A stretch of 24,248 bases of DNA from CAZFCK01 sp964517355 (GTDB lineage: Bacteria; Desulfobacterota; Desulfovibrionia; Desulfovibrionales; Desulfovibrionaceae). The notes under the pieces were generated by a model that saw nothing but the letters and a program-made list of their open reading frames with translations, was not told the origin of the DNA and ran no database searches. The DNA is taken from positions 1-24,248 of the forward strand of contig CAZFCK010000048.1 of the NCBI GenBank assembly GCA_964517355.1. The letters run 5' to 3'. The position numbers and the translations under genes are program-made. Shown here one piece after another: positions 22,617 through 24,248 of the stretch (its first letter is position 1; each line of letters begins with the position of its first letter).

Positions 22617-22923
22617 TTATCCTTTCCTAAAACTCACCATTTCGAAAAGGTTGAATATATCATTTTCAGGGGATCAACGCGCAGGCCGTAACCGGTTTAC
22701 GGGGCGTAACGCTCCGCACTCATGGCTAAGGCAGCGCCAAGGCTTCTCCCGGGGGCACATGTGGAGTCGGAGAAAACCACGTTCTCCCGAAAGTTCCTTT
22801 GGAAGAAACGCCGAGTCGCAAAAAAGTGATTGACAACGCGGCGTATTGCTGAGATTGGTTCTACCCGGCGCAGCCCCCGGCCACCCAGCCGATTCTCGGG
22901 CAGAAAAAAAAGCGATTTTCTGC

Positions 22924-22952
22924 TTGACAAGCACCAGGGTTTCAAATAGAGA
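22924..22952 (+). promoter_or_regulatory. Promoter of the tRNA-Gln/tRNA-Glu unit
   Basis: A perfect TTGACA (22924-22929) is followed after 17 nt by the weak -10 candidate TAGAGA (22947-22952). The first tRNA starts 15 nt later. Confidence 0.45.
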
Positions 22953-22966
22953 AACTGCTTCGGCGT

Positions 22967-23040
22967 TGGGGGATCGTCTAGCGGCAGGACGACGGGTTCT
23001 GGCCCCGTTAACCAAGGTTCGAATCCTTGTCCCCCAGCCA
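22967..23040 (+). tRNA. tRNA-Gln (anticodon CTG)
   Basis: The cloverleaf can be drawn by hand. The acceptor stem is TGGGGGA/TCCCCCA, followed by discriminator G and an encoded CCA. The anticodon stem ACGGG/CCCGT holds loop TTCTGGC (anticodon CTG, reads CAG). The T arm is CAAGG-TTCGAAT-CCTTG. The D-loop region has AGCGGCAGGA. Confidence 0.95.
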
Positions 23041-23056
23041 CGAAAATTAAGAGTGC

Positions 23057-23134
23057 GTCCCCATCGTCTAGCCTGGTCCAGGACACCGGCCTTTCACGCC
23101 GGCGACAGGGGTTCAAATCCCCTTGGGGACGCCA
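23057..23134 (+). tRNA. tRNA-Glu (anticodon TTC)
   Basis: The acceptor stem is GTCCCCA/TGGGGAC, followed by discriminator G and an encoded CCA. The anticodon stem CCGGC/GCCGG holds loop CTTTCAC (anticodon TTC, reads GAA/GAG). The T arm is AGGGG-TTCAAAT-CCCCT. It lies 16 nt behind tRNA-Gln, probably on one transcript. Its 3' end is 15 nt from the stop codon of an integrase gene, so it is the likely attachment site of an integrated element. Confidence 0.95.
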
Positions 23135-23149
23135 AACGATTCTAAGAGG

Positions 23150-24172
23150 TTACATGAAAGTGGGCCTCTGACACATAAAGAGGGTATCCCGATGGGTATC
23201 CCTAGTTTTTCGCCCCGGCACTGATCCTGTCCGGGGTTTTTTTGAGGTAATTGAAATCACCTTGGACCGCCCGCGTTTTTCGAAGATCTTCACAGCGTCC
23301 TTGAGTTTGTCGGGATCCAGGCCGAGGCGCTTCAGGTATTTCTCCGTTGTAGTCGCATTCTCATGACGAAGGATCGCCTGGATCATGGCCACCGGGTACC
23401 CCGCCTGGTAGAGAATAACAGCGGATAAGTGCCGGATGGCATGGAAGCCGAACGGCTTGATTTCCGCTCTGTTGCAAGCCTTTTCCATGAAATGCTGCCG
23501 AACCTTAAAGGGCTCGCCTTCATACTGGTTTTCGAAACGATTGTCGCCCGTGACAGTGAAAACGTACTCGCTGTGCTTGTGTTGGCGGTTTTCCCACCAC
23601 CAAAGCAGCCGGGACTTCAACTCCTGGGTCATGGGGATCCAATCGTACTTCATACTGCCATCGGCAGTCTTTAAGGTCCCGAGGCGGACTTGGTCTGAGG
23701 CAAAGTCCACATCCATCCATTTGAGGCGAAAAATCTCACCTCGTCTGGCTGCCAGATGGAAGAACGCCGTCAACATCACTGTGTCCTGTCCTTCCATAGT
23801 CGCCATGAGCTTCCATTAGTCCTCTTCCGGTGGGACATACCGGGGTTTTTTGTTGCTCGGGTAACGATCCACCTGCAAAAACGGGTTCAAGCCCTGAGGG
23901 AATCCTGGCATAAACTTCTTCCCCCAATTCCACCCCCTGGACAGGTTCTTGCGGTCCTTATTGGCCGCGCTGCCAGAGCGTTTGTCATTCTGGACATTGA
24001 GATGCTTGAGTGCCTCGGTCGGTGTTAGTTTCTCCAGTTCAAAATTGGGGCTGATGCTCTGGCCGAGGAACTTGAACGCTGTCCGCGCTTCTGAGTACGT
24101 GGACTTGGCCCGACGTCGTTTGACCTCATCAAGAAAGGCGTTAGCCCAATCACGGATCGTCAAAGATGCCAT
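23150..24172 (-). pseudogene. Tyrosine recombinase/phage integrase, interrupted by one in-frame stop
   Basis: A single reading frame of 341 codons starts at ATG 24172, with a TAA at codon 119 (23818-23816) and the proper TAA end at 23152-23150. The N-terminal part (codons 1-118) is a SAM-like DNA-binding domain (SLTIRDWANAFLDEVKRRRA, AFKFLG). After the stop, WKLMATMEGQDTVMLTAFF continues directly into the catalytic domain. That domain shows AARRGEIFRLKW (Arg), GTLKTADG (Lys), HAIRH (His-x-x-Arg), LRHENATTTEKYL (His and Tyr nucleophile). The catalytic half could restart at the ATG at 23806, but without its DNA-binding half it would be inactive. The gene points at tRNA-Glu, the usual layout at one end of an island. 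A sequencing error at one base cannot be excluded. Confidence 0.85.
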
Positions 24173-24248
24173 GAGGGTCTCGTTGGTCTGCTTTTTTAGA
24201 GCAAGTCACGTTTGAGATAGTCCATAGCCACAGTTTTTGAACCACCCC

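Noticed and set aside
22697..23116. A minus-strand ORF containing GGQGFEPWLTGPEP
   Set aside because: This is the well-known false ORF made by reading the reverse strand of tRNA genes.
24196..24248. Possible 3' end of a further minus-strand gene (frame ending in MDYLKRDLL)
   Set aside because: Only 53 nt are inside the window and a second frame is also open for most of it; not supportable.
1..24248. CRISPR array, rRNA or insertion sequence with transposase
   Set aside because: No regularly spaced direct repeats, no rRNA sequence and no transposase-like frame were found on reading both strands.

Overview
The window reads as chromosomal DNA of a high-GC, flagellated, Gram-negative bacterium. 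Desulfovibrionaceae (Desulfobacterota) is the best guess. This rests on gene content (HDOD signalling proteins, a cysteine-bearing PAS diguanylate cyclase, a CysD-like enzyme, FlaG, an RaiA/HPF-cold-shock fusion) and on general style; no rRNA or taxonomic marker is present, so the assignment is inference.

Left part (1-5000): the ATPase of a probable nickel/cobalt ECF transporter with a His-rich tail (+), a BCCT-family transporter (-) followed by an overlapping 32-codon membrane microprotein gene, and a large GT-C type membrane glycosyltransferase (+). An AT-rich stretch without a clear gene follows; it ends in a folded interspersed repeat.

Middle-left (5500-12500): a ribosome hibernation factor fused to a cold-shock domain (+), a DUF2087 regulator (-) with a strong promoter and a structured leader, and a three-gene minus-strand operon (GspE/PilB-type ATPase, EAL-HDOD protein, membrane HDOD protein). 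Upstream of the ATPase lies flaG, behind a perfect sigma-28 promoter whose -35 box sits at the edge of a 109-bp repeat.

Centre (12900-19000): a five-gene plus-strand signalling cluster. A periplasmic ABC_sub_bind-type protein is followed by a membrane CheA-like kinase (two TM segments, HAMP, PAS-like, HPt, CheA P4 ATPase, no CheW-like domain), a CheX-like phosphatase, a CheY-like receiver and a PAS-GGDEF diguanylate cyclase. The last four genes overlap or abut. This is the most coherent candidate for an under-described system: ligand binding, phosphorelay with its own phosphatase, and c-di-GMP output.

Right part (19200-24248): a short monotopic sugar-phosphate transferase (-) is divergent from a two-gene operon of an alkaline-phosphatase-superfamily enzyme and a CysD/PAPS-reductase-like PP-loop enzyme. 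A large hairpin and two tandem tRNA genes (Gln-CTG, Glu-TTC) follow. Right after tRNA-Glu comes a tyrosine integrase split by one in-frame stop, which marks the edge of an island or prophage running off the window.

A family of interspersed repeats occurs five times (two copies identical over 109 bp in opposite orientation, one diverged, two fragments) and recurs at gene boundaries.
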